DNA of 64,000 nucleotides from an uncultured archaeon (GTDB taxonomy: Archaea > Halobacteriota > Methanosarcinia > Methanosarcinales > Methanoperedenaceae). The notes below the pieces were generated by a model that saw only the letters and a list, made by a program, of their open reading frames with translations, did no database searches and had not been told where the DNA came from. This document shows positions 26,708 to 35,482 of the stretch, one piece after another (position 1 is the stretch's first letter; every line of letters starts with the position of its first letter). The position numbers were made by a program, and so were the translations under genes. Where the stretch lies: NCBI GenBank assembly GCA_902386205.1, contig CABMIH010000041.1, forward strand, positions 1 to 64,000. The letters run 5' to 3'.

Positions 26708-28030
26708 TCACAATGCTTTCAACAACTCAAGCACCGAATACCCCGCCCGCGTTATTCCCATGCTTCGCATATCGGTATCTGTTCCAACAACATACAGGCC
26801 CTCAACCGGGGTTTTGATCGAAGGGAAATAATTAAGAGAAACAGATGCTTTCTCGGGAGCCATTACCTGCGTATGTATCATCTCAATATTCTTCTCTACT
26901 GCGGGGACCAGGGAGTATATCGTGTTGAGAAGTTTTTCCTTCGAATCACGGCATTTTTCAGGGTCTATTATCGTGCTTATTCCTACAAGACCTTTATTTC
27001 GCGGCGCAAGCTCTGGCACAGGCATGAGCCAGTAGAACAGTTCTTTATCGGTATCACGGACATCGCAAAACACCTCCGAACCGTTATAATTGAACTCAGG
27101 TATAGGTTCCTTAAGCCCGAGCCATATCGTCATTGCTGTTGCCTGGTCCAGTACTTTTACCCGCCTGCTCCATTCCACAGGCATCTCGATAATGCCGGGC
27201 AGCTTCTTTACCTCGCCGGAATAGACAACTATGTCTGAAAGGTGATTGGCGTGCGAGGTTGAAACGCAAAAACCGCTTTTGTCCTTTTCAATCTTTTGAA
27301 CTTCTTCTCCTGTATGATACTCCACGTTTTTTGGAAACGATGTGATTACACCATCCGTTATCGACTGTATGCCGCCCAGAGGATAACCCTGCGAGCGGTA
27401 TCCGGAATTGTTGAAAAGCTTCGCCATTTCAGCTATCCTTCCGATTATTCCTCTTTTACCGCCGGAACCGAATCCACATCCTTCCAGAAGCCGGGATATC
27501 GGCGTCTTTTCCATTGAAAGGCCGCTCAACAGATAAGAAAGGGCATCCACGAATTGCATTGCTTTCCTGCTGAGCCTGTGCTTTGATATGACATCATATA
27601 CAGCCTTTTCTTTTACCCCAAAAATGGCGCGCGATATCACAGTATTAAGAAGATCACCTGCAAGAACCAACCTGTCTTTTGCCGGAAGGGCATCCATTTT
27701 CAAGAAACCCGGGAGCGTTGATGGAAATTTTTCCAATCCGCCTTTTTTGCGAAGATAGTAGTCATTATGCCGCCTGAATACAGGAAATTTTCCCGGGTCG
27801 AAATAATGCTTCAATTGCGTAAGCGGCCCGTAAATGAGGTCTGTTATTGCATGAACGCCGGTATCAACACGCCAGCCAGGATAGTCTTGAGGTTCATATG
27901 TCCTGCAGTTTCCGCCAAGGGCATCTGTTTTTTCAAGAAGAAGAACGTTGTTTCCCTTCTTTCCGAGAGCCAGCGCAGACAAAAGTCCGGAAATCCCTCC
28001 ACCCACAACAATCACATCATAATCATTCAT
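26708..28030 (-). CDS. CrtI/phytoene desaturase-type FAD-dependent oxidoreductase
   Basis: The 440-residue protein starts DYDVIVVGGGISGLLSALAL (FAD Rossmann motif), then LLEKTDALGGNCRTY. It ends EGLYVVGTDTDMRSMGITRA, a CrtI-like C-terminal FAD motif. The NAD(P)/FAD oxidoreductase family includes carotenoid desaturases, isomerases and retinol saturase-like enzymes. In archaea, related proteins act on isoprenoid chains. Substrate not determinable. A GGGAG site precedes the ATG. It is divergent from the peptidase and Tes genes downstream, so a lipid link is only suggestive. Confidence 0.82.
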   Translation of the reverse strand: MNDYDVIVVGGGISGLLSALALGKKGNNVLLLEKTDALGGNCRTYEPQDYPGWRVDTGVHAITDLIYGPLTQLKHYFDPGKFPVFRRHNDYYLRKKGGLEKFPSTLPGFLKMDALPAKDRLVLAGDLLNTVISRAIFGVKEKAVYDVISKHRLSRKAMQFVDALSYLLSGLSMEKTPISRLLEGCGFGSGGKRGIIGRIAEMAKLFNNSGYRSQGYPLGGIQSITDGVITSFPKNVEYHTGEEVQKIEKDKSGFCVSTSHANHLSDIVVYSGEVKKLPGIIEMPVEWSRRVKVLDQATAMTIWLGLKEPIPEFNYNGSEVFCDVRDTDKELFYWLMPVPELAPRNKGLVGISTIIDPEKCRDSKEKLLNTIYSLVPAVEKNIEMIHTQVMAPEKASVSLNYFPSIKTPVEGLYVVGTDTDMRSMGITRAGYSVLELLKAL

Positions 28031-28067
28031 AGGAACTCCCGATCAACACTTTATGACAATTCAGCTC

Positions 28068-28460
28068 CTAATATCTTCTCGGCCGGCATTTATCCAGCAG
28101 GATGACTTTGCGGGCAGTCTCTATATCATCAGTTTTAAGTCTCATTTTGAACCACCACTTGTTGCCGCCTTCTTCTACGCTGCCTACGGCAACCATCCAG
28201 AATTCCCCGTCGATTACTGCCAGACCGTAATCATCCCCGAACCATTCGGTTACCTGCCCTATGACTTTATCGGTTTCTTCCAGGGGCAGGTCATAAAATG
28301 ATTTCTTATCTTCGAATTTATCCAGGAACTTATCTGTCCCCTCCTTCCAGGTCTCATCAAAAAAATCATCAAGCATGTTCAAATCCCTGAGACATTTCAA
28401 TCCCATTTCTATTTTCTTAGCCTTGTCTTTTGTCTGTTCAATGGTTCTTTCTGAATTCAT
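28068..28460 (-). CDS. Hypothetical cytoplasmic protein
   Basis: The acidic 130-residue soluble protein is read from the ATG at 28460, which has a good GGAGTGG site; the upstream frame start at 28502 lacks one. It is mainly helical at the start (KDKAKKIEMGLKCLRDL), then has EWFGDDYGLAVIDGEFWMVAVG, which looks like a beta sheet, and ends KCRPRRY. No known family recognised. It lies 37 bases upstream of the CrtI-like gene in the same direction. Confidence 0.6.
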   Translation of the reverse strand: MNSERTIEQTKDKAKKIEMGLKCLRDLNMLDDFFDETWKEGTDKFLDKFEDKKSFYDLPLEETDKVIGQVTEWFGDDYGLAVIDGEFWMVAVGSVEEGGNKWWFKMRLKTDDIETARKVILLDKCRPRRY

Positions 28461-28547
28461 ACTCTTGCCACTCCAATTATATTCAATATTATGTGATAAC
28501 AAAGGGATAAATGTTATTAAAGTGTTCTATTCATTTTATTCATATTA

Positions 28548-28564
28548 TTAAATATATTTATAAG
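28548..28564 (+). promoter_or_regulatory. Probable TATA box of the HExxH peptidase
   Basis: TTAAATATATTTATAAG lies about 50 bases before the ATG at 28614. That suits a leadered transcript with a GGGAG site at 28607-28611. Confidence 0.4.
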
Positions 28565-28613
28565 TCTATCGAAAAGTATTAAGTCATTTCAATCAGATGT
28601 TATATTGGGAGTT

Positions 28614-30167
28614 ATGGTTGCCAAACCTGCCAAGAAACAAATCGAACTTGCAAAAAAATTAAGACAACATGGGGAAAAAATCAAAATCCTGTGGAGCAAA
28701 ACAGGGACAGTTTCCCAGATAGACGGGCTCATCACGATTCGGTTGCTTGATGACATTGAGGAATCAGTGCGTAATTTCCTGAGGGAATATAGCATGCTTT
28801 TCGGTATCAAGATCGATCTATCGGATTTGAAATTTATCGGCAGGGCAGATGGCATCAGGACCGTCCATATCAGGTATCAGCAGCATCACGATGGTATTCC
28901 GGTCCTGAATGCTTTCACGTCGGTCCATTTAAATAAAGAACATAAGATCATAAAAATCAAATTGAATTATCATCCTGCAATAACCCTGGATACAAAAAGA
29001 ATTCTGGGCCAGGGAATATCAAAAGAACAGGCAATTGGATTCGTAAAGTCACATCTTGCAGCAGAAACAAAAGACATTCACCATTCCTCGGCAAATCTTA
29101 TAATTTATCCAAAGGATGATGCATTTTATCTTGCATGGGAAGTGCGCATTTCATTAAAGTCCCCTGCGCAAAGCCATCATATTTATGTCAATGTTGAGGA
29201 TGGAAGTATCCTTAACAGGATAGACGTTTTAAAAAAAAAAGATGGAACAGGCAAAGTCTTTATTCCTAATCCAGTGGTGGCTCTTGGGGATTTGAACCTT
29301 ACCCCGGATTCGGATATTCCAGAAAAAGCTTATAAAGAGGTAATTCTAAAAGAACTTGACGGCTCAGGCTTTCTAAAAGGTCCTTACGTAGATACGGGTG
29401 ATACTCCGAACAGGGCATATGAAACTGCTCTCGTATTCAATTACAAACGGGGGGACGGCAGATTCTGCGAAGTCATGGCATACTATCATATAGATTCATG
29501 CCAGAGATTCATCCAGTCCATCGGATTCAATAACATCTGCAACAAGCAGATAAAAGTGAACGCATACGCTTCTGAGAGCTATATCTCATACTTTGAACCG
29601 CATACCAAAACCCTTACTTTCGCAGCAGGCGGGATACCGGATGCTGAGGATGCAGATATCATTGTTCATGAATATGCCCATGCATTACAGGATGACCAGG
29701 TTCCGGGTTTTGGTATGACAGATGAAGGATGTGCAATGGGTCAGGGTTTTGGGGACTTCCTTGCAGCATGTTTTTTTGCCGAGGAAAACGGGGGATTTAA
29801 TCGTGAAGCTGTTGGTGACTGGGACGGCATCGGCATGATACAGCACTGTGTCCGCAGGGTAGACAGTAAGAAACATTATCCAGAGGATTACTTGGACCTG
29901 CTAAGATGCGACGCCGACAGTGAGATATGGTCGGCAACTCTCTGGGATATTTATCTTGCATTTGGAGGTGACTCCAAGAAAAAAGAAAAAAGAATGATAG
30001 CAAGAGAACGTTCAATAAAATTATTACTTGAAAGTTATTTTTTTCTCAATCCGCTCTCACAGTTCAAGGATGGAGCCGACGCCATTATTACGGCAAATGC
30101 ACATCTATTCGCGGGCAGGGATGAAAAGAAAATCCGAGCCACATTCATAAAAAGGGGGATTCTCTAA
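28614..30167 (+). CDS. M4/M36-like zinc metallopeptidase with N-terminal FTP-type propeptide
   Basis: The 517-residue protein has an N-terminal region (to about residue 200) that looks like the fungalysin/thermolysin propeptide fold (RYQQHHDGIPVLNAFTSVHL, then KEHKIIKIKLNYHP). The peptidase core has DIIVHEYAHALQDDQVPGFG (HExxH zinc motif, about residue 353) and the third ligand region DEGCAMGQGFGDFLAACFF. No signal peptide is visible despite the secreted character of the family, which is odd and could mean intracellular or non-classical location. The start is the ATG at 28614, not the TTG at 28605. A 3' fragment copy lies near 46.5 kb. Confidence 0.8.
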   Translation: MVAKPAKKQIELAKKLRQHGEKIKILWSKTGTVSQIDGLITIRLLDDIEESVRNFLREYSMLFGIKIDLSDLKFIGRADGIRTVHIRYQQHHDGIPVLNAFTSVHLNKEHKIIKIKLNYHPAITLDTKRILGQGISKEQAIGFVKSHLAAETKDIHHSSANLIIYPKDDAFYLAWEVRISLKSPAQSHHIYVNVEDGSILNRIDVLKKKDGTGKVFIPNPVVALGDLNLTPDSDIPEKAYKEVILKELDGSGFLKGPYVDTGDTPNRAYETALVFNYKRGDGRFCEVMAYYHIDSCQRFIQSIGFNNICNKQIKVNAYASESYISYFEPHTKTLTFAAGGIPDAEDADIIVHEYAHALQDDQVPGFGMTDEGCAMGQGFGDFLAACFFAEENGGFNREAVGDWDGIGMIQHCVRRVDSKKHYPEDYLDLLRCDADSEIWSATLWDIYLAFGGDSKKKEKRMIARERSIKLLLESYFFLNPLSQFKDGADAIITANAHLFAGRDEKKIRATFIKRGIL

Positions 30168-30233
30168 AGCATGAAATATTTTTGCCATGCTTTGTTTCGA
30201 CGAGAGAGTCATGAAGTTCAGTGATAGAACTTC
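30166..30233 (+). repeat. Two consecutive inverted repeats between peptidase and Tes genes
   Basis: AAAGCATG (30166-30173) is matched by CATGCTTT (30186-30193), a perfect 8-base stem. GAAGTTC (30213-30219) is matched by GAACTTC (30227-30233), a 7-base stem with a 7-base loop. The first starts inside the peptidase stop codon, so it may act as a 3' end hairpin; the second could act on tes expression. Confidence 0.5.
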
Positions 30234-30293
30234 TTAACTTCTTAAGCAAATTCTTTATACTTTAAATCCTTTCTATTCTTGGGAGAGTTAGTA

Positions 30294-31829
30294 ATGTTAA
30301 ATAATGAGGTTAGTTCATCAGAGAAAGCCGGAGCCATCTATTTCAACAAAACGAAATCGTTGTGTCCTGAATGTCTTGACGTAATAGATGCATCCGTATA
30401 TGAAAAAAAAGGGCAAATAATGATTGAAAAAACATGCAAGAAGCATGGAACTTTCAATGATATTTACTGGTCGAATGCAGAACAGTTCAAACGGTTTAGC
30501 CGTTATATCCATGATGGAAACGGCATAACAAATCCAAATGCATCGAATGGGAATTGTCCGCATTCATGTGGCCTGTGCTCCTCGCATAAAACAACCACAA
30601 TTCTTGCAAACATTGACATAACCAACAGGTGTAACCAGAACTGCCCTGTATGTTTTTCGAATGCATCGTCTTCGGGCTATCTTTACGAACCTTCGCTCAG
30701 ACAGATCAGCGCAATGATGCAGATGCTCAGAAACCAAATGCCAATGCCATGTCCTGCCATTCAGTTCGCCGGAGGGGAACCGACAATGAGAGATGATCTT
30801 ATCCAGATTATTGAAATGGCAAAAGGATTCGGATTCAAACAAATCATGATAGCCACCAATGGAGTAAAACTTGCAGGCAGCCTGAAATTTTGCCGGGATC
30901 TGCTGGAATCAGGTCTTAATACGGTTTATCTGCAATTCGACGGAGTGACAGAAGAACCTTATAGAATAAACAGGGGATACAATGCCCTGAAGACCGAGCT
31001 CGGGGCTATAGAAAACTGCAGGACAGCCGGTTTGAAGGGTGTAATCCTTGTACCTACACTGGTAAAAGGCGTGAACGACAGCCAGGTTGGAGACATAATA
31101 AATTTCGGTATCAATAACATGGACACGGTATTTGGCGTTAATTTCCAGCCTGTTTCCTTTTCAGGAAGGATAGATATGGAAAAAAGAATAGAAAAGAGAA
31201 TTACTATTACCGATTTCATGGAACTTGTCGAAAGACAAACAGACGGAGCTATTTCGGCAGAAGATTTTTACCCTGTACCATCTATTGTGCCAATTTCCCA
31301 TCTCCAGATAGCAGATTATGGTTTTTCTGAGGTAGAATTTACAGTCCATCCGCACTGCGGGGCGGGTACGTATGTTGTTTTTGAAAAGGGCAAGATGACA
31401 CCCATAACCCGTTTTATAGACGTTGATGGGCTTCTTGAGGATGTCGATGAGCTGGCTTCGAAAAAGCATAAGTGGCTCGGCAGATACCTCGGTAGAATTA
31501 TAAGAATGAGCAGCCTCTATTCCAAGCTGCCCAAGTATATCGACAACGAAAAAGCGCCAGAGTCTATTGATGTAAAAAAACTTCTGTCCACCCTCCTTTT
31601 GACAGGCACAGGAAATGTGATAAATGGATCGGATCGCAATATATTATTCATAGGCGCGATGCATTTTATGGATCTATACAATATGGATCTTGAGAGAACC
31701 AAACGATGCGGGGTCCATTACGCCACTCCGGATGGGAGGATTATTCCGTTCTGCACATATAATACTATACACAGGGCAGAAATCGAGAGAAAATTTGCGG
31801 TTCCCATGATAAACATTAAAGCGAGATAA
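30294..31829 (+). CDS. tes: Radical SAM enzyme, tetraether lipid synthase Tes-like
   Basis: The 511-residue radical SAM protein has an N-terminal rubredoxin-like metal site (SLCPECLDVIDA and TCKKHG), a CPHSCGLCSSHK cluster motif, and the radical SAM CNQNCPVCFSNAS (CxxxCxxC, about residue 112). FAGGEPTMRDDL and a C-terminal RIIPFCTYNT follow. This layout matches archaeal Tes (MJ0619/MA1486 family), which couples lipid tails to make tetraether GDGT lipids; a paralogous radical SAM with the same layout cannot be excluded. A GGGAGAG site lies eight bases before the ATG at 30294; the longer TTG start at 30279 is less likely. Confidence 0.78.
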   Translation: MLNNEVSSSEKAGAIYFNKTKSLCPECLDVIDASVYEKKGQIMIEKTCKKHGTFNDIYWSNAEQFKRFSRYIHDGNGITNPNASNGNCPHSCGLCSSHKTTTILANIDITNRCNQNCPVCFSNASSSGYLYEPSLRQISAMMQMLRNQMPMPCPAIQFAGGEPTMRDDLIQIIEMAKGFGFKQIMIATNGVKLAGSLKFCRDLLESGLNTVYLQFDGVTEEPYRINRGYNALKTELGAIENCRTAGLKGVILVPTLVKGVNDSQVGDIINFGINNMDTVFGVNFQPVSFSGRIDMEKRIEKRITITDFMELVERQTDGAISAEDFYPVPSIVPISHLQIADYGFSEVEFTVHPHCGAGTYVVFEKGKMTPITRFIDVDGLLEDVDELASKKHKWLGRYLGRIIRMSSLYSKLPKYIDNEKAPESIDVKKLLSTLLLTGTGNVINGSDRNILFIGAMHFMDLYNMDLERTKRCGVHYATPDGRIIPFCTYNTIHRAEIERKFAVPMINIKAR

Positions 31830-31865
31830 ATTTTCATTATATCTATAGTAGAAAAATGCGACCTA

Positions 31866-31877
31866 AAATATTTATAC
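31866..31877 (+). promoter_or_regulatory. Probable TATA box of the GYD gene
   Basis: AAATATTTATAC lies about 42-53 bases before the ATG at 31919. A strong GGAGGT site follows closer to the start. Confidence 0.4.
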
Positions 31878-31918
31878 CATCAAGACTTGATTAATTATGG
31901 GAATTGGAGGTATAAATT

Positions 31919-32203
31919 ATGCCAAGATATATTATAATATCCAGATTGACAGATGAAGGTGCTAAAACGCTCAAGAAGAATCCCGGTAGAATAAAAGAAG
32001 TTAATTCCGAACTTAAAGATATGGGTATAAATGTATTAGATCAATATGCTGTCCTGGGAAATTTTGACTTTTTGAATATCGTGGAAGCGGATAATGAAAC
32101 CACAATCACCAAGGCCTTGGTCGAACTTCTATCCCGGGGTAGCGTCAAAACAATGACATACAAAGCAATACCTGTGAGCGAGTTCGTGGAATCACTAAAG
32201 TAA
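31919..32203 (+). CDS. GYD domain protein
   Basis: The 94-residue protein starts MPRYIIISRLTDEGAKTLK and contains VLDQYAVLGNFDFLNIVEAD, where GNFD stands in place of the usual GxYD turn of the GYD family. It ends YKAIPVSEFVESLK. These small ferredoxin-fold alpha/beta proteins have no assigned function. A clear GGAGG site precedes the ATG. Confidence 0.85.
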   Translation: MPRYIIISRLTDEGAKTLKKNPGRIKEVNSELKDMGINVLDQYAVLGNFDFLNIVEADNETTITKALVELLSRGSVKTMTYKAIPVSEFVESLK

Positions 32204-32311
32204 CAAGGTTAAATAAAAAAACATTAGAAACCGACATTGGCGGTATATCGGTTGAAATGAGGCGCCCAGCGATAAATAGTATATGCTTCTACAGTTTTCC
32301 TTTGATTATGC

Positions 32312-32437
32312 TCATCTTTTATACTCAAGTGCGCCGATCAATATTGCAATTATACCTACAAGCATAAATCCAAAGCCTCGCATTGCGAATATCGCGTCAA
32401 TGGTTGATGATATTCCCCAGAGAATCTGGATAATCTT
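32312..32437 (-). pseudogene. Possible fragment of a small membrane protein
   Basis: The minus strand between the GYD gene and the next radical SAM gene has an open frame ending with AIFAMRGFGFMLVGIIAILI, then GALEYKR and a stop. It looks like the C-terminal helix of a membrane protein. No ATG, GTG or TTG with a ribosome binding site begins it, so it is probably a remnant. Nothing else was seen in this 273-base gap. Confidence 0.3.
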
Positions 32438-32476
32438 TAAGTTAAGTTGCGCTGATATATTATTTTGGGAGTTAGT

Positions 32477-33907
32477 ATGAAAAAAGATAGTGTAGATGAT
32501 GTGAGCGTTTTCCTCGCTGTTGAATGTTCTCTGGGGAACCTTTTTAGTAGATTTATTATTAACATACTGTCAAATAAAAAAAACGGGACAAGTCTTCTTG
32601 AAGAAGCATTGCTGAGTTACTGCGACATCAATAAACCATCTCTCATGAAGAAATTAATAACAGTACCTATATACGTCCTGCTCGGAATGGGGCGCACGGC
32701 ATTTGGCGCAAGGAAAGAGGAGATGCATGAATTTTTCAGCTATCCTCCTGCAAGGAGAGGTCTTCTTAATGTAATGAGAAGTATTGGAAGATACGGGATT
32801 AAGAGACCTTTCAGGCTCGCATCTCCTTTTCTTGTGGTATGGAACTACACCAGTGCCTGCAACCTGCGCTGTCGGCACTGTTACCAGAGCGCAGCAAAGC
32901 CGCTGCCCAATGAGCTCAGCCTTGAAGAAAAATTTGCTGTTATCGATCAGCTGGCGGAATATGACGTGGTTGCGCTTGCTTTTTCAGGAGGAGAACCCCT
33001 TATGGCTCCTGATTTTTTTGAAGCAGCCTCATATGCGTCCGGGAAAAACCTGTACGTAAGCCTTGCCACCAACGGAACGCTTCTCAATGAAGAAACTGTG
33101 GACAGGCTTGTAGAGAGTGGTGTCAAATACATTGAAATTAGCCTTGATGCCGCAACCCCGGAAATACATGATAATTTCAGGGGTGCTGCAGGCGCATGGA
33201 ATAGAGCCCTTCAGGGCATAAAAAATGCCGCGTCGCGCGATGAGCTTTTCGTATGTGTCGCATCTACCATTACCAGGCATAATTTTGGGGAGGTTAACGC
33301 TCTTATCAAACTTGCCAGGGAACTTGGAACAGAAAGATTCCTTGCCTTCAACTTCATTCCGACAGGAAAAGCAGTTAACATTAAAGATACAGACCTCACA
33401 CCCGCAATGCGTGAGGAGCTTTTGGAAATCCTGTACGCTCAGCTTAAAAAAGGCGGTATGGAGGTGATGACCACAGCACCGCAGTTTGCAAGGATATGTA
33501 TGAACAATTCAAAGAATACTATTTCAGTGGCACACTTTGGAACTGGCGAAGCCGGTGACAGAACACATATGCTGGCAGAGTTCATCGGCGGCTGCGGGGC
33601 GGGACGCTTATATTGTGCAATCCAGCCAGACGGGATTGTCACCCCATGTGTATACATCCCCATCGAGATCGGAAACCTGCGCAAAAATAACCTCAGAGAT
33701 ATATGGGAAAACTCGGTTACTTTAAAAGCACTGCGCAGGAGAGACAATCTTCTTGACAACTGCGGCAAATGTGATTTCAGGAATGTATGCGGCGGCTGCA
33801 GGGCCCGTGCCTATGCCTACACAGGGAAACTTAACGGCTGCGATCCGGGATGTATCAGGAACATCGCAGTTTATGATAAAATAGCAGAAAAAATCTTTGA
33901 CAGGTAA
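32477..33907 (+). CDS. Radical SAM/SPASM domain enzyme
   Basis: The 476-residue protein has a 120-residue N-terminal extension, then radical SAM CNLRCRHCYQSA (about residue 128), LAFSGGEPLMAPDFFE and VSLATNGTLLNEE. The C-terminal SPASM-type cluster region has GGCGAGRLYCAIQPDGIVTP, CVYIPIEIGNLR and NCGKCDFRNVCGGCRARAYAY. Such enzymes modify peptides or act in cofactor and heme-related pathways (PqqE, AhbC/D and MoaA-like groups). The arrangement resembles archaeal heme-pathway-like radical SAM proteins, but no substrate can be named. No precursor peptide is obvious nearby. Start ATG at 32477 after GGGAG. Confidence 0.85.
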   Translation: MKKDSVDDVSVFLAVECSLGNLFSRFIINILSNKKNGTSLLEEALLSYCDINKPSLMKKLITVPIYVLLGMGRTAFGARKEEMHEFFSYPPARRGLLNVMRSIGRYGIKRPFRLASPFLVVWNYTSACNLRCRHCYQSAAKPLPNELSLEEKFAVIDQLAEYDVVALAFSGGEPLMAPDFFEAASYASGKNLYVSLATNGTLLNEETVDRLVESGVKYIEISLDAATPEIHDNFRGAAGAWNRALQGIKNAASRDELFVCVASTITRHNFGEVNALIKLARELGTERFLAFNFIPTGKAVNIKDTDLTPAMREELLEILYAQLKKGGMEVMTTAPQFARICMNNSKNTISVAHFGTGEAGDRTHMLAEFIGGCGAGRLYCAIQPDGIVTPCVYIPIEIGNLRKNNLRDIWENSVTLKALRRRDNLLDNCGKCDFRNVCGGCRARAYAYTGKLNGCDPGCIRNIAVYDKIAEKIFDR

Positions 33908-33943
33908 TTTTATTTTGCGCTGGTGTTGAGTCAGGAGGATCTT

Positions 33944-34981
33944 GTGGAGAGGTTCAAACAGAGAGATATCTGGATCGTAATTTTAATCGGAATTGCTATT
34001 TATGCTCTTTTCATACGAATGATTGGGATTGATCGGTTTCTAATATTGATGAGCTATGTTAATAAATTCCTTGTTCTCCTTGTGGTCTTATTTAATTTGC
34101 TGAATCTCACAGCTTTCACTTTAACATGGCGATTTCTTATTTCAGCACCTGTCAGTTCTTACAAACTGTTCAAATTCTATATGATTGGCACATTCATCAA
34201 TAATATTACACCCACATTAGGGGTGGGCGGTGAACCTGTAAAAGCAATTTTGTTAGGCAAGGAGACGGGTACCAGCCAGGCAGGATGCTTTGCAACCGTA
34301 GTATCACAGAGAATGTTAAATATGTTCCCGTTCATGACTATAGGGGGACTTGGCATCACCCTTCTGTTTTATAAACCCGGAATTGTACTTAAAACCTGGG
34401 AAATACTGGCTTTGTTGTTCTCTATTGGATTTGCATTCGGTATTTTCGGTCTGATCGTTTATTTCTATATCAGGAAAGACAAACTCTCTTTATTTGTACA
34501 CTCTTCAATTAGATTCTTTGCTCCTTTTATAGGACTCGTGAAGAAAGGCTTCAATCAGGAAGAATACGCAGAAGCCATGGAAAGATCAATCAATTCATTT
34601 CATGGCGGACTTGCTCATATACATCATAACAGATACGGTCTTGCGAAGGCAACTCTGTTTGCTTTTCTCGGCTGGATTTTTGATATTATGTCAATATATT
34701 CCGTGTTCCTCTCACTGGGGTCAACAGAATACATCCATATCAGTGTACTTATTATAACTTACACGGTCTCAATGATTAGCAGTTGGTTGCCTTTCTTTCT
34801 TCCCGCGGGTCTTGGTATCGTGGACAGTATTATGGCGTTATTATTTGTTTATGGCGGTGTACCAGTCGAAACTGCAATAATTGCAACTCTGCTTTATCGT
34901 CTTTTATCTTACTGGTCGAATACCGTACTGGGCGGATATTTCTTGTTGACTTACTTAAGAAGCAATCCTGCAGGGATTTGA
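33944..34981 (+). CDS. Lysylphosphatidylglycerol synthase TM region / UPF0104 flippase-like membrane protein
   Basis: The 345-residue polytopic protein has about eight helices and the family motif FYMIGTFINNITPTLGVGGE, then PVKAILLGKETG. Later features are SWLPFFLPAGLGIVDSIMALL and LLYRLLSYWSNTVLGGYFL. The family includes lipid flippase-like and glycolipid export proteins. A GTG at 33944 has AGGAGGAT just upstream, so it is preferred to the GTG at 33923. It is 36 bases after the SPASM gene and probably cotranscribed. Confidence 0.8.
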   Translation: MERFKQRDIWIVILIGIAIYALFIRMIGIDRFLILMSYVNKFLVLLVVLFNLLNLTAFTLTWRFLISAPVSSYKLFKFYMIGTFINNITPTLGVGGEPVKAILLGKETGTSQAGCFATVVSQRMLNMFPFMTIGGLGITLLFYKPGIVLKTWEILALLFSIGFAFGIFGLIVYFYIRKDKLSLFVHSSIRFFAPFIGLVKKGFNQEEYAEAMERSINSFHGGLAHIHHNRYGLAKATLFAFLGWIFDIMSIYSVFLSLGSTEYIHISVLIITYTVSMISSWLPFFLPAGLGIVDSIMALLFVYGGVPVETAIIATLLYRLLSYWSNTVLGGYFLLTYLRSNPAGI

Positions 34982-35101
34982 ATGAGGCAAACAGTTTACC
35001 TCTCTCCTCCCGAGCTTTTCCCGTTGATTTTCGGCGCTATCATAGTTGATATACATTTCAACAGATTGATTGAAATATATGGATTTCGGGCAACATTATG
35101 A
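34982..35101 (+). CDS. Possible 39-residue peptide
   Basis: An ATG directly follows the stop of the flippase-like gene and opens 39 codons (MRQTVYLSPPELFPLIFG, then AIIVDIHFNRLIEI). No separate ribosome binding site is visible, but translation could be coupled. It may be a real microprotein or the end of a decayed gene. Confidence 0.25.
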   Translation: MRQTVYLSPPELFPLIFGAIIVDIHFNRLIEIYGFRATL

Positions 35102-35187
35102 GACTCAATATCATCACAGAAAGATATTTATTCTATCCCATCAGCTAATAAAATAGCAAAAAATCTTTGCGGAGAGGGAGGTTTTAC

Positions 35188-35337
35188 ATGATTGATATAA
35201 ATAAGGATGAAAAAAAAGAGTTTACAGAAATTCGATGCCCGATTTGCGGAGGAAGGATGATAGGCCACAAAGGGGTTTACCGATGTCCCGATTGTGAAGG
35301 TAGTGAAGATATTGCCAGACGACGGGACCATATTTAA
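35188..35337 (+). CDS. Small zinc-ribbon protein (49 aa)
   Basis: The 49-residue protein has two CxxC knuckles, IRCPICGGRM and YRCPDCEG, spaced as in a zinc ribbon. It has an acidic/basic N-terminus and an RRRDHI tail. GGGAGG precedes the ATG by six bases, which supports expression. A second small zinc ribbon lies at 37971-38171, beyond the ATPase gene. Role unknown; nucleic acid or protein binding is the usual guess for this fold. Confidence 0.7.
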   Translation: MIDINKDEKKEFTEIRCPICGGRMIGHKGVYRCPDCEGSEDIARRRDHI

Positions 35338-35482
35338 GAATAAAAGAATATAGAAAATGAAAAATCAAATTATTTCATCCCAAACTGTTGATTGGCAGAA
35401 TCCTTGAGGCAGTACCGATCCCATCTTAGAGCCATCATTCTCTGTATTTCTTCTGGCATATTTAACCCCTTTTATTAGCATG

